Below are positions 27,312 to 35,710 of a stretch of 64,000 nt of DNA, one piece after another. The stretch is from positions 124,001 through 188,000 of the forward strand of contig NZ_SBHZ01000012.1 in the NCBI RefSeq assembly GCF_004521985.1, written 5' to 3'. Source of the DNA: Ectopseudomonas khazarica (GTDB lineage: Bacteria > Pseudomonadota > Gammaproteobacteria > Pseudomonadales > Pseudomonadaceae). The stretch's first letter is position 1. Each line of letters opens with the position of its first letter. The notes under the pieces were generated by a model. The model was given only the letters and a program-made list of their open reading frames with translations, was not told the DNA's origin and did not search any database. Position numbers and translations under genes: made by a program.

Positions 27312-29393
27312 TCAATGGATGGCCAGGGACGGGTTCAGGCTCAGGTAGTCGATGAGGATGTGGCCGGACTCGGACAGATAGGCGTCGTCTTCCGGCTTGC
27401 TGCCCTTGTCTTCAACGGGCAGGGCGTCTTCGTCTTCCTTGGCCAGTTCCGCGAGAGGCTTCTCACCCTTGGCCACGCGACGATCGTTCTCCAGCTTGAG
27501 CTGCTTGGCCTCGATGGCGGCCTGCTGTGCACGGCGTTTGACTTCGTTGAGGCTGACGGTGGTTTCGGCCATCAGCTGCTTCGACAGGTCGATGCTGGCG
27601 CGGGTGAAGAGGAAGTCCGGGTCCTGCGCGGTGCGCTGGTCGTGCTTGCTCTGCAGCTGGGTGAGGAACGGTTTGATCGGGTCCAGCTCCGGCTTGATCG
27701 CCGGGCGGATGCTGTCCCAGGGCATGGCGGCGGGCAGGGCGCTCTCACCGATGTCCTTGGTGTGCATCACATCGGGGTAGGCGATGTCCGGCAGTACACC
27801 CTGGTGCTGGGTGCTCTGCCCCGATACACGGTAGAACTTGGCCAGGGTCAGCTTCAGTTCGCCGTGATTGAGCGGCTGGATGGTCTGCACCGTGCCCTTG
27901 CCGAAGGTCTGGCCGCCGAGGATCAGTGCGCGGTGATAATCCTGCATGGCACCGGCGAAGATCTCCGAGGCAGAGGCGGAGAGGCGATTGACCAGTACGG
28001 CCAGGGGGCCGTTGTAGTAGATGCCCTTGTTCTCGTCCGCCAGCACGTCGACGCGGCCATCGGCGTTGCGTACCAGTACGGTCGGGCCCTGCTCGATGAA
28101 CAGGCTGGTCAGCTCGGTGGCTTCCTGCAGGGAACCACCACCGTTGTTGCGCAGGTCGATGACCAGGCCGTCGACCTTCTCGGCACGCAGCTCGTCGATC
28201 AGCTGTTTCACGTCACGCGTGGTGCTCTTGTAGTTGGGGTCGCCCGCGCGGAAGGCCTTGAAGTCGAGGTAGAAGGCCGGCAGTTCGATCACCCCGAGCT
28301 TGTAGTCGCGGCCATCCTGCTTGAGGTGCAGGACCTTCTTCTTCGCCGCCTGCTCTTCGAGCTTCACCGCCTCGCGGGTGATGGTGACCACCTTGCTGGT
28401 CTGGTCGGTCGGCGGGTTGCTGGCCGGAATGACTTCCAGGCGCACCGTGGAGCCTTTCGGGCCACGAATCAGCTTGACCACTTCGTCCAGGCGCCAGCCG
28501 ATCACGTCGACCATCTCGTCGTTGCCCTGGGCGACGCCGACGATCTTGTCGGCCGGTGCGATCTGCTTGCTCTTCTCCGCCGGGCCGGCGGGCACCAGGC
28601 GCACCACCTTGACGTGCTCGTTGTCGCTCTGCAGCACGGCGCCGATACCTTCGAGCGAGAGACTCATGTTGATATCGAAGTTTTCCGCGTTGTCCGGCGA
28701 CAGGTACGTGGTGTGCGGGTCGTAGGTGGTGGCGAAGGCGTTGATGTAGGCCTGGAACACATCCTCGCCACGGGTCTGCTCGAGGCGCTTGAGCTGGTTC
28801 TTGTAGCGCTTGGTCAGCAGCTCCTGGATATCCTTGGTTTCCTTGCCGGCGATCTTCAGTCGCAGCACTTCATCCTTGACGCGCTTGCGCCACAGGTCGT
28901 CGAGCTCGGCACGGTCCTTCGCCCAGGGCGCTTTCTCACGGTCGACCTGCAGGTCCTCGTCGACGCTGAAGTCGATCTTGTCGACACCCTTGGTCAGCTC
29001 GGCCAGGGCGAAGTCGAGGCGCTCCTGCAGGCGCGTCAGGTGCCGGCGGTAGATGGCGAAGCCCGGTTCGAGGTTGCCGCTCTTGAGCAGGTCATCGAAC
29101 TGGTTGCGCCACTGGTTGAATTCGGCGATGTCCGACGCCATGAAGTAGCTGCGCGATGGATCGAGCAACTTCAGGTAGTTGTCGTAGATCTTGATCGAGC
29201 GCTCGTCGTTGAGCGGCGGTTTGTTGTAGTGGTGGCGCTTGAGCAGCTCCACGACGTTGAGACTGGCAATCACCTGATCGCGGTCCGGCTGCAGGTAGTC
29301 CCAGCTGGTCGCTGGAGTGGTCTTGGCCGCCAGCGGCAGGGCACTGAAGCCGAGTACTAGGGCGAGGGCGGTACTTGCTAGAGAGCGTTTCAT
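27312..29393 (-). CDS. prc: Periplasmic tail-specific protease Prc/AlgO
   Basis: The 693-residue protein has a signal peptide (MKRSLASTALALVLGFSALPLAAK), an N-terminal helical domain, a PDZ domain near 230-330 (LSLEGIGAVLQSDNEHVKVV) and an S41 peptidase domain with the Ser/Lys dyad in SASASEIFAGAMQDY and GGQTFGKGTVQ. It should degrade proteins by their C-termini; in P. aeruginosa the AlgO homologue acts on MucA variants and alginate control. The ATG at 29393 is chosen because it starts the signal peptide. Confidence 0.95.
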   Translation of the reverse strand: MKRSLASTALALVLGFSALPLAAKTTPATSWDYLQPDRDQVIASLNVVELLKRHHYNKPPLNDERSIKIYDNYLKLLDPSRSYFMASDIAEFNQWRNQFDDLLKSGNLEPGFAIYRRHLTRLQERLDFALAELTKGVDKIDFSVDEDLQVDREKAPWAKDRAELDDLWRKRVKDEVLRLKIAGKETKDIQELLTKRYKNQLKRLEQTRGEDVFQAYINAFATTYDPHTTYLSPDNAENFDINMSLSLEGIGAVLQSDNEHVKVVRLVPAGPAEKSKQIAPADKIVGVAQGNDEMVDVIGWRLDEVVKLIRGPKGSTVRLEVIPASNPPTDQTSKVVTITREAVKLEEQAAKKKVLHLKQDGRDYKLGVIELPAFYLDFKAFRAGDPNYKSTTRDVKQLIDELRAEKVDGLVIDLRNNGGGSLQEATELTSLFIEQGPTVLVRNADGRVDVLADENKGIYYNGPLAVLVNRLSASASEIFAGAMQDYHRALILGGQTFGKGTVQTIQPLNHGELKLTLAKFYRVSGQSTQHQGVLPDIAYPDVMHTKDIGESALPAAMPWDSIRPAIKPELDPIKPFLTQLQSKHDQRTAQDPDFLFTRASIDLSKQLMAETTVSLNEVKRRAQQAAIEAKQLKLENDRRVAKGEKPLAELAKEDEDALPVEDKGSKPEDDAYLSESGHILIDYLSLNPSLAIH

Positions 29394-29521
29394 GCGGATT
29401 CGACGTAGTGGCAGGTGATAACGCATATTAGGCCGTATCTGAGGGCGCCAGGTTCCGTTGGCGCTAGACGAAAGCCTCGCGCAAGGCGCGAGGCTCGTTT
29501 CACTTGCACTATGGAGGCAGC

Positions 29522-30484
29522 ATGAAGGCATTGCAAGGCGTCGAAGGGCGTGCGGAGTGGTTGGAACAACCCACCCAGGCCTGCGACGCGGGGCAGATTC
29601 GAGTGAAGGTCGCCGCCGCAGGGCTCAATCGGGCCGATCTGCTGCAGCGCGCGGGGCTCTACCCGCCACCGCCGGGGGCCAGCCAGGCTCTGGGCCTGGA
29701 GTGCTCCGGCGTGGTCACCGAAGTAGGCGCCGGCAGCGCCTGGCAGGTGGGTGATCGGGTCTGCTGCCTGCTGGCGGGCGGCGGTATGGCCGAAGAGGTG
29801 GTGGTCGATGCACGCCATGCCATGTCGGTGCCCGAGGGCCTCAGCCTGGTCGAGGCCGCCGTGGTCCCCGAGGTGTATGCCACGGCCTGGCTCAACCTGT
29901 TTCAGCTCGGCGCGCTGCATCCTGGCGAGAAGGTTCTGCTGCATGCCGGTGCCAGTGGTGTGGGCTCGGCGGCGATCCAGCTGTGCAAGGCGTTCGGCAA
30001 CCCCTGCTGGGTCAGCGTCGGCTCCGCCGAGCGGCTGGCCTACTGCGAAGGGCTCGGCGCCCAGGGCGGCGCGCTGCGTGGCGAAGATCTCCAGGCGCTC
30101 AGCGATTTCGGGCCGTTCGACGTGATCCTCGACCCGGTCGGTGGCCAGTACGCGGCCCTCAACCTGGAGCTGCTGGCGCGTGACGGGCGCTGGATCAACA
30201 TCGGTCTGATGGGCGGGCGCGAGGCCAAGCTGGACCTGGCGCAGGTGCTGGGCAAGCGCATCCAGCTGATCGGTTCGACCCTGCGCAACCGCGACGATCA
30301 GTTCAAGGCGGATCTGTTGCATGACCTGCAGCAGCAGGTCTGGCCGCTGTTCGCCGAAGGCCGATTGCAGCCGCAACTGGAGCGCACTTTTGCGATCGAA
30401 GACAGCGAAGTGGCGTTCGAGACACTCGCTGGTAACCAAGTCGCAGGTAAACTGGCGCTATTGATCGATCCCGACCTGGCCTGA
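29522..30484 (+). CDS. NAD(P)H:quinone oxidoreductase, zinc-less MDR (PIG3/Qor type)
   Basis: The 320-residue medium-chain reductase has AGLNRADLLQRAGLYPPPPGASQALGLECSG, typical of the PIG3 branch, and the NADPH-binding HAGASGVGSAAIQLCKAFG. Zinc-ligand cysteines are absent, so it is a quinone or enal reductase. TGGAGG lies just before the ATG. It is divergent from prc and is followed by ahpC, suggesting an oxidative-stress neighbourhood, with its own terminator. Confidence 0.92.
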   Translation: MKALQGVEGRAEWLEQPTQACDAGQIRVKVAAAGLNRADLLQRAGLYPPPPGASQALGLECSGVVTEVGAGSAWQVGDRVCCLLAGGGMAEEVVVDARHAMSVPEGLSLVEAAVVPEVYATAWLNLFQLGALHPGEKVLLHAGASGVGSAAIQLCKAFGNPCWVSVGSAERLAYCEGLGAQGGALRGEDLQALSDFGPFDVILDPVGGQYAALNLELLARDGRWINIGLMGGREAKLDLAQVLGKRIQLIGSTLRNRDDQFKADLLHDLQQQVWPLFAEGRLQPQLERTFAIEDSEVAFETLAGNQVAGKLALLIDPDLA

Positions 30485-30495
30485 GCCAGGGCTGC

Positions 30496-30521
30496 AGCCC
30501 GCGTCTGGCGCGGGCTTCGTT
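30496..30521 (+). terminator. Intrinsic terminator after the quinone oxidoreductase gene
   Basis: AGCCCGCG and CGCGGGCT pair across a five-base loop and are followed by TCGTT. The T-run is short. Confidence 0.6.
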
Positions 30522-30525
30522 ATCG

Positions 30526-30562
30526 ATTGGTGCAATCAATCGATATCATGGCCGTAATCAAT
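30526..30562. promoter_or_regulatory. Candidate OxyR site upstream of ahpC
   Basis: Four tetrads ATTG, CAAT, ATGG and CAAT are separated by exactly seven bases each, the spacing of the OxyR motif ATAG-N7-CTAT-N7-ATAG-N7-CTAT, with three of four bases matching in every tetrad. A -10 like TAAGAT lies at 30585-30590 with no good -35, as expected for an OxyR-activated promoter. Confidence 0.7.
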
Positions 30563-30639
30563 AAGCTTTTTTCCGTTAGGTAGCTAAGATAGCAACCGTA
30601 AATTTTCAACCCTCACAGAAACCTCAGAAGGAGTCAGAG

Positions 30640-31203
30640 ATGTCCCTCATCAATACTCAAGTTCAACCGTTCAAGGTCAACGCTTTCCACGCTGGTGAGT
30701 TCGTCGAAGTGACCGAGCAGTCCCTGCAGGGCAAGTGGTCCGTGCTGATCTTCATGCCGGCTGCCTTCACCTTCAACTGCCCGACCGAGATCGAAGACGC
30801 CGCCAACAACTACGCCGAGTTCCAGAAGGCGGGTGCCGAGGTTTACATCGTGACCACCGACACTCACTTCTCGCACAAGGTCTGGCACGAAACTTCGCCG
30901 GCCGTTGGCAAGGCTCAGTTCCCGCTGATCGGTGACCCGACCCACCAGCTGACCAACGCCTTCGGCGTGCACATTCCGGAAGAAGGCCTGGCGCTGCGCG
31001 GCACCTTCATCATCAACCCGGAAGGCCAGATCAAGACCCTGGAAATCCACTCCAACGAAATCGCCCGTGACGTGTCCGAGACCCTGCGCAAGCTGAAGGC
31101 CGCTCAGTACACCGCCGCCAACCCGGGTCAGGTTTGCCCGGCCAAGTGGAAAGAAGGCGAAGCCACTCTGGCTCCTTCGCTGGACCTGGTCGGCAAGATC
31201 TAA
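30640..31203 (+). CDS. ahpC: Alkyl hydroperoxide reductase subunit C (peroxiredoxin)
   Basis: The 187-residue typical 2-Cys peroxiredoxin has peroxidatic C47 in FTFNCPTE and resolving cysteine near 166 in GQVCPAKW. It reduces peroxides in the cytoplasm and is recycled by AhpF, encoded downstream. AAGGAG precedes the ATG. The gene has an OxyR-spaced motif upstream and is followed by an unusually long structured spacer before ahpF. Confidence 0.98.
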   Translation: MSLINTQVQPFKVNAFHAGEFVEVTEQSLQGKWSVLIFMPAAFTFNCPTEIEDAANNYAEFQKAGAEVYIVTTDTHFSHKVWHETSPAVGKAQFPLIGDPTHQLTNAFGVHIPEEGLALRGTFIINPEGQIKTLEIHSNEIARDVSETLRKLKAAQYTAANPGQVCPAKWKEGEATLAPSLDLVGKI

Positions 31204-31207
31204 GAAC

Positions 31208-31336
31208 GGCTTCAGAGCTGCTGCGCTCGGCCAGGCAGCGGGGTAATCGGACTCGGGCTTGTCATGTACGTCGGTACATTCCGCGCCGTCATCGGATTAC
31301 GCCTTGCCTGGCCGTCGCTCGCGACGCTCTGAAACC
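31208..31336. repeat. Long nested imperfect palindrome between ahpC and ahpF
   Basis: Arms of about 42 bp pair imperfectly: the left arm starts GGCTTCAGAGC and holds CGGCCAGGC and GGTAATC; the right arm holds GATTACG and GCCTGGCCG and ends GCTCTGAAACC. A second hairpin, ATGTAC-gtcg-GTACAT, forms at the centre. The structure reads like a non-autonomous mobile palindrome inserted after the ahpC stop. Confidence 0.85.
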
Positions 31337-31392
31337 CGTTTTGCACTTGCTACCTGCGCTGTTTGGGCCATCACCGGCCCTTGTGGTGCCCG

Positions 31393-31424
31393 ATGCCCGG
31401 GCGCGATCCGTCCGGGCATTTTAT
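31393..31424 (+). terminator. Intrinsic terminator between ahpC and ahpF
   Basis: ATGCCCGG and CCGGGCAT pair across an eleven-base loop and are followed by TTTTATT. It should uncouple most ahpC transcription from ahpF, 35 bp downstream. Confidence 0.7.
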
Positions 31425-31458
31425 TGCCCGAATTTTTTGTTTCTGAGGACTGTTCGCC

Positions 31459-33015
31459 ATGTTGGACGCCAATCTTAAAGCCCAGTTGAAGGCCTACCTG
31501 GAAAAGGTCACCCAGCCGTTCGAGATCGTCGCGTCCCTCGATGACAGCGCGAAATCCCAGGAGCTGCTTGGCCTGCTCAACGACATCGTCGGCCTGACCG
31601 ACAAGATCACCCTGAAGACCGATGGCAGCGATGCCCGTCGTCCTTCGTTCGCCCTGAATCGTCCGGGCGAAGACACCGGCGTCGCCTTCGCCGGCATCCC
31701 CATGGGCCATGAGTTCACCTCGCTGGTGCTGGCGCTGCTGCAGGTCGGTGGCCACCCGTCGAAGCTGGACGCCGATACCATCGCCCAGATCAAGGCCATC
31801 GAAGGCCGCTTCGAGTTCGAGACCTATTTCTCGCTGAGCTGCCAGAACTGCCCGGACGTGGTCCAGGCGCTGAACCTGATGGCAGTGCTGAACCCCAATA
31901 TCCGCAACGTCTCCATCGACGGTGCGCTGTTCCAGGAAGAAGTCGAGCGTCGCCAGGTCATGGCCGTGCCGAGCATCTACCTGAACGGCGAGGTATTCGC
32001 TTCCGGCCGCATGGAAGTGAAGGAGATTCTCGCCAAGATCGACACCAAGGCCGGTAGCCGCGACGCCGAGAAGATGAGCGCCAAGGAAGCCTTCGATGTG
32101 CTGGTGGTCGGCGGTGGCCCGGCTGGCGCCTCGGCGGCCATCTACGCTGCGCGCAAAGGTATCCGCACGGCCATCGCTGCCGAGCGTTTCGGTGGCCAGG
32201 TGCTCGATACCATGGCGATCGAGAACTTCATTTCGGTGAAGGAAACCGAAGGGCCGAAGCTGGTGCGCGCCCTGGAAGAACACGTCAAGGAATACGAAGT
32301 CGACGTGATGAACCTGCAGCGCGCCTCCGCGCTGGTGCCGGCCAATGGCGAAGGCGGCCTGCACGAGGTGCAGTTCGAGAACGGCGCCTCGCTCAAGGCC
32401 AAGACCGTGATCCTCTCCACCGGCGCACGCTGGCGCGAGATGGGGGTGCCCGGCGAGCAGGAGTACAAGGCCAAGGGCGTGTGCTTCTGCCCGCACTGCG
32501 ACGGCCCGCTGTTCAAGGGCAAGCGCGTGGCGGTGATCGGTGGCGGCAACTCCGGCGTCGAGGCGGCCATCGACCTGGCCGGGATCGTCGCCCATGTGAC
32601 CCTGCTGGAGTTCGCCGACACCCTGCGTGCCGACGCCGTGCTGCAGAAGAAGCTGTACAGCCTGGCGAACGTGACCGTGATCAAGAGTGCGCAGACCACC
32701 GAGGTCAAGGGCGATGGCCAGAAGGTCAACGCGCTGGTCTACAAGGACCGCACCAGCGAAACGCTGCACACGGTCGAACTGGAAGGCATCTTCGTGCAGA
32801 TCGGCCTGCTGCCCAACAGCGACTGGCTCAAGGGCACTCTCGAGCTCAACCGCTTCGGCGAGATCGTGGTCGATGCCAAGGGCCAGACCAGCGTGCCGGG
32901 CGTCTTCGCTGCCGGTGACGTCACCACTGTGCCGTACAAGCAGATCGTCATCGCCGTGGGTGAGGGTGCCAAGGCCTCGCTGAGCGCCTTCGATCACCTG
33001 ATCCGCCACAGCTGA
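31459..33015 (+). CDS. ahpF: Alkyl hydroperoxide reductase subunit F
   Basis: The 518-residue flavoprotein has an N-terminal double thioredoxin-fold domain with CxxC (SCQNCPDV), the FAD-binding VVGGGPAGASAAIYAARKG, the thioredoxin-reductase-like redox CxxC (FCPHCDGP, about 345) and NADH-binding VIGGGNSGVEAA. It reduces AhpC using NADH. The length is normal. A ribosome binding site TGAGGA lies upstream; a terminator and palindrome separate it from ahpC. Confidence 0.98.
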   Translation: MLDANLKAQLKAYLEKVTQPFEIVASLDDSAKSQELLGLLNDIVGLTDKITLKTDGSDARRPSFALNRPGEDTGVAFAGIPMGHEFTSLVLALLQVGGHPSKLDADTIAQIKAIEGRFEFETYFSLSCQNCPDVVQALNLMAVLNPNIRNVSIDGALFQEEVERRQVMAVPSIYLNGEVFASGRMEVKEILAKIDTKAGSRDAEKMSAKEAFDVLVVGGGPAGASAAIYAARKGIRTAIAAERFGGQVLDTMAIENFISVKETEGPKLVRALEEHVKEYEVDVMNLQRASALVPANGEGGLHEVQFENGASLKAKTVILSTGARWREMGVPGEQEYKAKGVCFCPHCDGPLFKGKRVAVIGGGNSGVEAAIDLAGIVAHVTLLEFADTLRADAVLQKKLYSLANVTVIKSAQTTEVKGDGQKVNALVYKDRTSETLHTVELEGIFVQIGLLPNSDWLKGTLELNRFGEIVVDAKGQTSVPGVFAAGDVTTVPYKQIVIAVGEGAKASLSAFDHLIRHS

Positions 33016-33030
33016 TCAGCGCGCTGGAAC

Positions 33031-33060
33031 GACAAAGGCCACCTTCGGGTGGCCTTTGTC
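33031..33060 (+). terminator. Intrinsic terminator after ahpF
   Basis: GACAAAGGCCACC and GGTGGCCTTTGTC form a perfect 13-bp stem with a TTCG tetraloop. Confidence 0.85.
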
Positions 33061-33132
33061 GTCATGGGCGTATTGCGGTGACTGCTTCGCGGCTGAAGCT
33101 GCAGGTGTTCATGCTGCATGCCGCGGATTTCC

Positions 33133-33170
33133 TCCGGGCTACGGTTGTGTAGCCCGGATGCAATCCGGGG
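33133..33170. repeat. Short palindromic repeat, CCGGGCTAC family
   Basis: CCGGGCTAC-ggttgt-GTAGCCCGG is followed immediately by CCCGGATGCAATCCGGG, two adjoining palindromes between ahpF and allE. A related CCCGGATGTAATCCGGG occurs at 57199-57215. Confidence 0.7.
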
Positions 33171-33206
33171 CGGCTCGTCAGCCCGCGGCTAGAGCCACGC
33201 CTGCAC

Positions 33207-34049
33207 TCAGCGCTTGAGGCCGCCCAGGGTCAGCGGCATCTGGCGGTTCACATCCTTGTACAGCAGGTAGCGGAAGCGACTCGGGCCACCGGCGTAGCAG
33301 GCCTGTGGACAGAAGGCGCGCAGCCACATGAAGTCACCGGCTTCGACTTCGACCCAGTCCTGGTTGAGGCGATACACCGCCTTGCCTTCCAGCACGTACA
33401 GGCCGTGTTCCATGACGTGGGTCTCGGCGAAGGGGATCACGCCGCCCGGCTCGAAGTTGACGATGTTGACGTGCATGTCATGGCGCATGTCGCTGATTTC
33501 GACGAAGCGCGTGGTGCTCCAGCGACCTTCGGTGCCCGGCATGACGATCGGCTCGATGTCCTGCTCGTGGGTCACGAAGGCTTCCGGGTAGGGCACGCCT
33601 TCGACGGGCTGGTAGGCCTTGCGCAGCCAGTGGAAGCGCACCGCTTCGCTGCCGTTGTTGCGCAGTGACCAGTCGCTCTGCGGCGGGATGAAGGCGTAGC
33701 TGCCCGGACGCAGGGCATGCCGGGTGCCGTTCAGGGTCAGGTTGCACTCGCCTTCGACGACGAAGATCACGCCTTCGGCGCTCGGGTCGAGCTCGGGCTT
33801 GTCGCTGCCGCCGTTGGGGGCGACTTCGACGATGTACTGCGAGAAGGTTTCGGCGAAACCGGTCAGCGGGCGGGCGATGACCCACATGCGCATGTTGTCC
33901 CAGAACGGCAGGTGGCTGGTGACGATGTCACGCATCACGCCTTTGGGGATCACGGCGTAGGCTTCGGTGAACATGGCGCGATCGGTCAGCAGTTGCTCCT
34001 GACCGGGATGGCCGCCATGCGGGGCGTAGTAGTAGGGCGATTTGCTCAT
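33207..34049 (-). CDS. allE: (S)-ureidoglycine aminohydrolase
   Basis: The 280-residue bicupin protein matches the AllE/YlbA family: SPYYYAPHGGHPGQ at the start, EGECNLTLNGTRHALRPGSYAFIPP in cupin 1, and HVMEHGLYVLEGKAVYRLNQDWVEVEAGDFMWLRAFCPQACYAGG in cupin 2, which holds the manganese-binding His/Glu set. It hydrolyses (S)-ureidoglycine to ureidoglycolate and ammonia in allantoin breakdown. No other allantoin genes are in the window. The ATG at 34049 fits the family start. Confidence 0.9.
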   Translation of the reverse strand: MSKSPYYYAPHGGHPGQEQLLTDRAMFTEAYAVIPKGVMRDIVTSHLPFWDNMRMWVIARPLTGFAETFSQYIVEVAPNGGSDKPELDPSAEGVIFVVEGECNLTLNGTRHALRPGSYAFIPPQSDWSLRNNGSEAVRFHWLRKAYQPVEGVPYPEAFVTHEQDIEPIVMPGTEGRWSTTRFVEISDMRHDMHVNIVNFEPGGVIPFAETHVMEHGLYVLEGKAVYRLNQDWVEVEAGDFMWLRAFCPQACYAGGPSRFRYLLYKDVNRQMPLTLGGLKR

Positions 34050-34191
34050 CGAGAGATTGCCTCGGCGGGTGAAAGGCACCGGGATCGACCCGGCGCGGAA
34101 AACGGTCTCCCATGCACTATAGGAATTTGCGCCTGGATTCGGAAATTAAATAGTAGAATCCCTGTCAGTGGGTTTCATGATAGGTGTCGAT

Positions 34192-35070
34192 ATGCTCGAT
34201 CCCGTGCTGTTGCGCAGCTTTCTCGCCGTGGTCCAGACCGGTGGCTTCACCCGTGCCGCGGCCAGCCTGCACCTGACCCAGTCCACGGTCAGCCAGCAGG
34301 TGCGGCGCCTGGAGGAGCAGATCGGCGCCGAGCTGCTCGACCGCAGCGGCCGCTACGTGGTGACCACCACCGAAGGTGAACGCCTGCTCGGTTATGCCAA
34401 TCGCATCGTTGCGCTGATGGACGAAGCGCTGCTCGCGCTGGGCCAGAGTGCGGTGGAGGGCGAGGTGCGGCTTGGCGTGCCGGACGATTTCGCGGCCAAC
34501 AGCCTGACCCCTTACCTGGCGGATTTCGCCGACGCGCACCCTGGCATCCGCCTGGAGATCACCAGCGGCCTCAGTCACGACGTGTGGCGTGCGTTCAACG
34601 CCGGCGAGCTGGATCTGGCGCTGATCAAGCAGCGCGCCGGCAGCGCCAAGGGGCTGGCCAGCTGGGCCGAGCCCCTGGCCTGGCTGGACAGCCGCGCACG
34701 GCCGGTGCTGGCGCGCAACCCGGTGCCGCTGGCGGTGTTCCCGCCCAACGGCCTGTATCGCCTGGAGATGACCCACGCCCTGGATGCCATGGGCAAGCCC
34801 TGGCGCATCGCCTATGTCAGCAGCAGCCTGCCGGGCGTCAGCGCGGCGGCCGAAGGCGGTCTGGGCCTGACTCTGCTGCCGCGCCGCCTGATCACCGCGG
34901 CGCACCGCGAACTGGGGGCCGCCGAAGGCTTTGCCGCCGTGGCACCGGTGGAGGTGGCCCTGCACGCGCGCAACCAGTTGCCCGGTTATGCGCGTGAGTT
35001 GGCGGCGGCGTTGATCGAGGCGTGCGAAGGGATCATGCAGGCCCCGGCTGGCGCGCTCAGCGCCAGTTGA
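34192..35070 (+). CDS. LysR-family transcriptional regulator
   Basis: The 292-residue protein has a LysR helix-turn-helix (LDPVLLRSFLAVVQTGGFTRAAASLHLTQSTVSQQVRRLEEQ) and an effector domain. AGGTGTCG before the ATG at 34192 supports that start. It is divergent from allE with 142 bp between them and is a likely regulator of it. The 3' end overlaps the convergent HAD phosphatase gene by 14 bp. Confidence 0.88.
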   Translation: MLDPVLLRSFLAVVQTGGFTRAAASLHLTQSTVSQQVRRLEEQIGAELLDRSGRYVVTTTEGERLLGYANRIVALMDEALLALGQSAVEGEVRLGVPDDFAANSLTPYLADFADAHPGIRLEITSGLSHDVWRAFNAGELDLALIKQRAGSAKGLASWAEPLAWLDSRARPVLARNPVPLAVFPPNGLYRLEMTHALDAMGKPWRIAYVSSSLPGVSAAAEGGLGLTLLPRRLITAAHRELGAAEGFAAVAPVEVALHARNQLPGYARELAAALIEACEGIMQAPAGALSAS

Positions 35071-35710
35071 GGATGGGCCAGCCCGCCTGTTCGGCGTGGG
35101 CGCGCAGGACCGGGTCCGGGTTGACGGTGAAGGGCTTTTCCACCAGTTTCAGCAGCGGCAGGTCGTTGCGCGAGTCGGAGTAGAAGGCGGCCCCGGCCAG
35201 GCTCTCGCCCTGTTCGCTGAGCCAGGCATGCAGGCGCGTCACCTTGCCTTCGCGATAGGTCAGCACGCCTTCGGTGCGTCCGGTGTAGAAGCCCCGCTGT
35301 TGTTCCAGGTCGATGGCCAGCACTTCGCCGATGCCGAAGCGTTCGGCAATCGCGCTGACCAGGAAGTGCGCCGAGGCGGAGATCACCAGCAGGCGGTCGC
35401 CGGCTTCGCGGTGCCGGGCCAGGCAGCGGCTGGCGTCGCTGTAGAAGATCGGCTCGATCACGTCCTCGACGAAGGGCTCGACCACGTGGGCGACTTCCTC
35501 GGGCGTGCGCCCGACCAGCGGCGACAGGGTGAAGGCCATGTAGTCCTCCATGGCCAGGGTCCCGCTGGCGTACTGGCGCATCAGCTCCTGCTCGTGGCTG
35601 ATGAAGGAATCGCCATCGGCCCAGCCGATCTTCACCATTTCCTCGGTCCACAGGGTGGAGCAGTCGCCGTGGATCAGGGTTTCGTCCAGATCGAATATGA
35701 CCAGGGCCAT
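35057..35710 (-). CDS. HAD-IB family phosphatase at the end of the transport operon
   Basis: The 217-residue protein has HAD motif I FDLDETLIHGD, motif II VISASAHF, and motif III with YSDSRNDLPLL, the SerB-like HAD-IB class. The ATG at 35710 overlaps the ATPase stop by one base (TGATG), so it is translated with the transporter. Cytoplasmic phosphomonoester hydrolysis is expected; serine phosphate, phosphocholine or phosphoethanolamine-type substrates are possible, but the sequence does not decide. Confidence 0.87.
   Translation of the reverse strand: MALVIFDLDETLIHGDCSTLWTEEMVKIGWADGDSFISHEQELMRQYASGTLAMEDYMAFTLSPLVGRTPEEVAHVVEPFVEDVIEPIFYSDASRCLARHREAGDRLLVISASAHFLVSAIAERFGIGEVLAIDLEQQRGFYTGRTEGVLTYREGKVTRLHAWLSEQGESLAGAAFYSDSRNDLPLLKLVEKPFTVNPDPVLRAHAEQAGWPILNWR

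Noticed and set aside
27315..29360. A 681-codon plus-strand frame opposite prc.
   Set aside because: It is antisense to a well-recognised protease and shows no domain.
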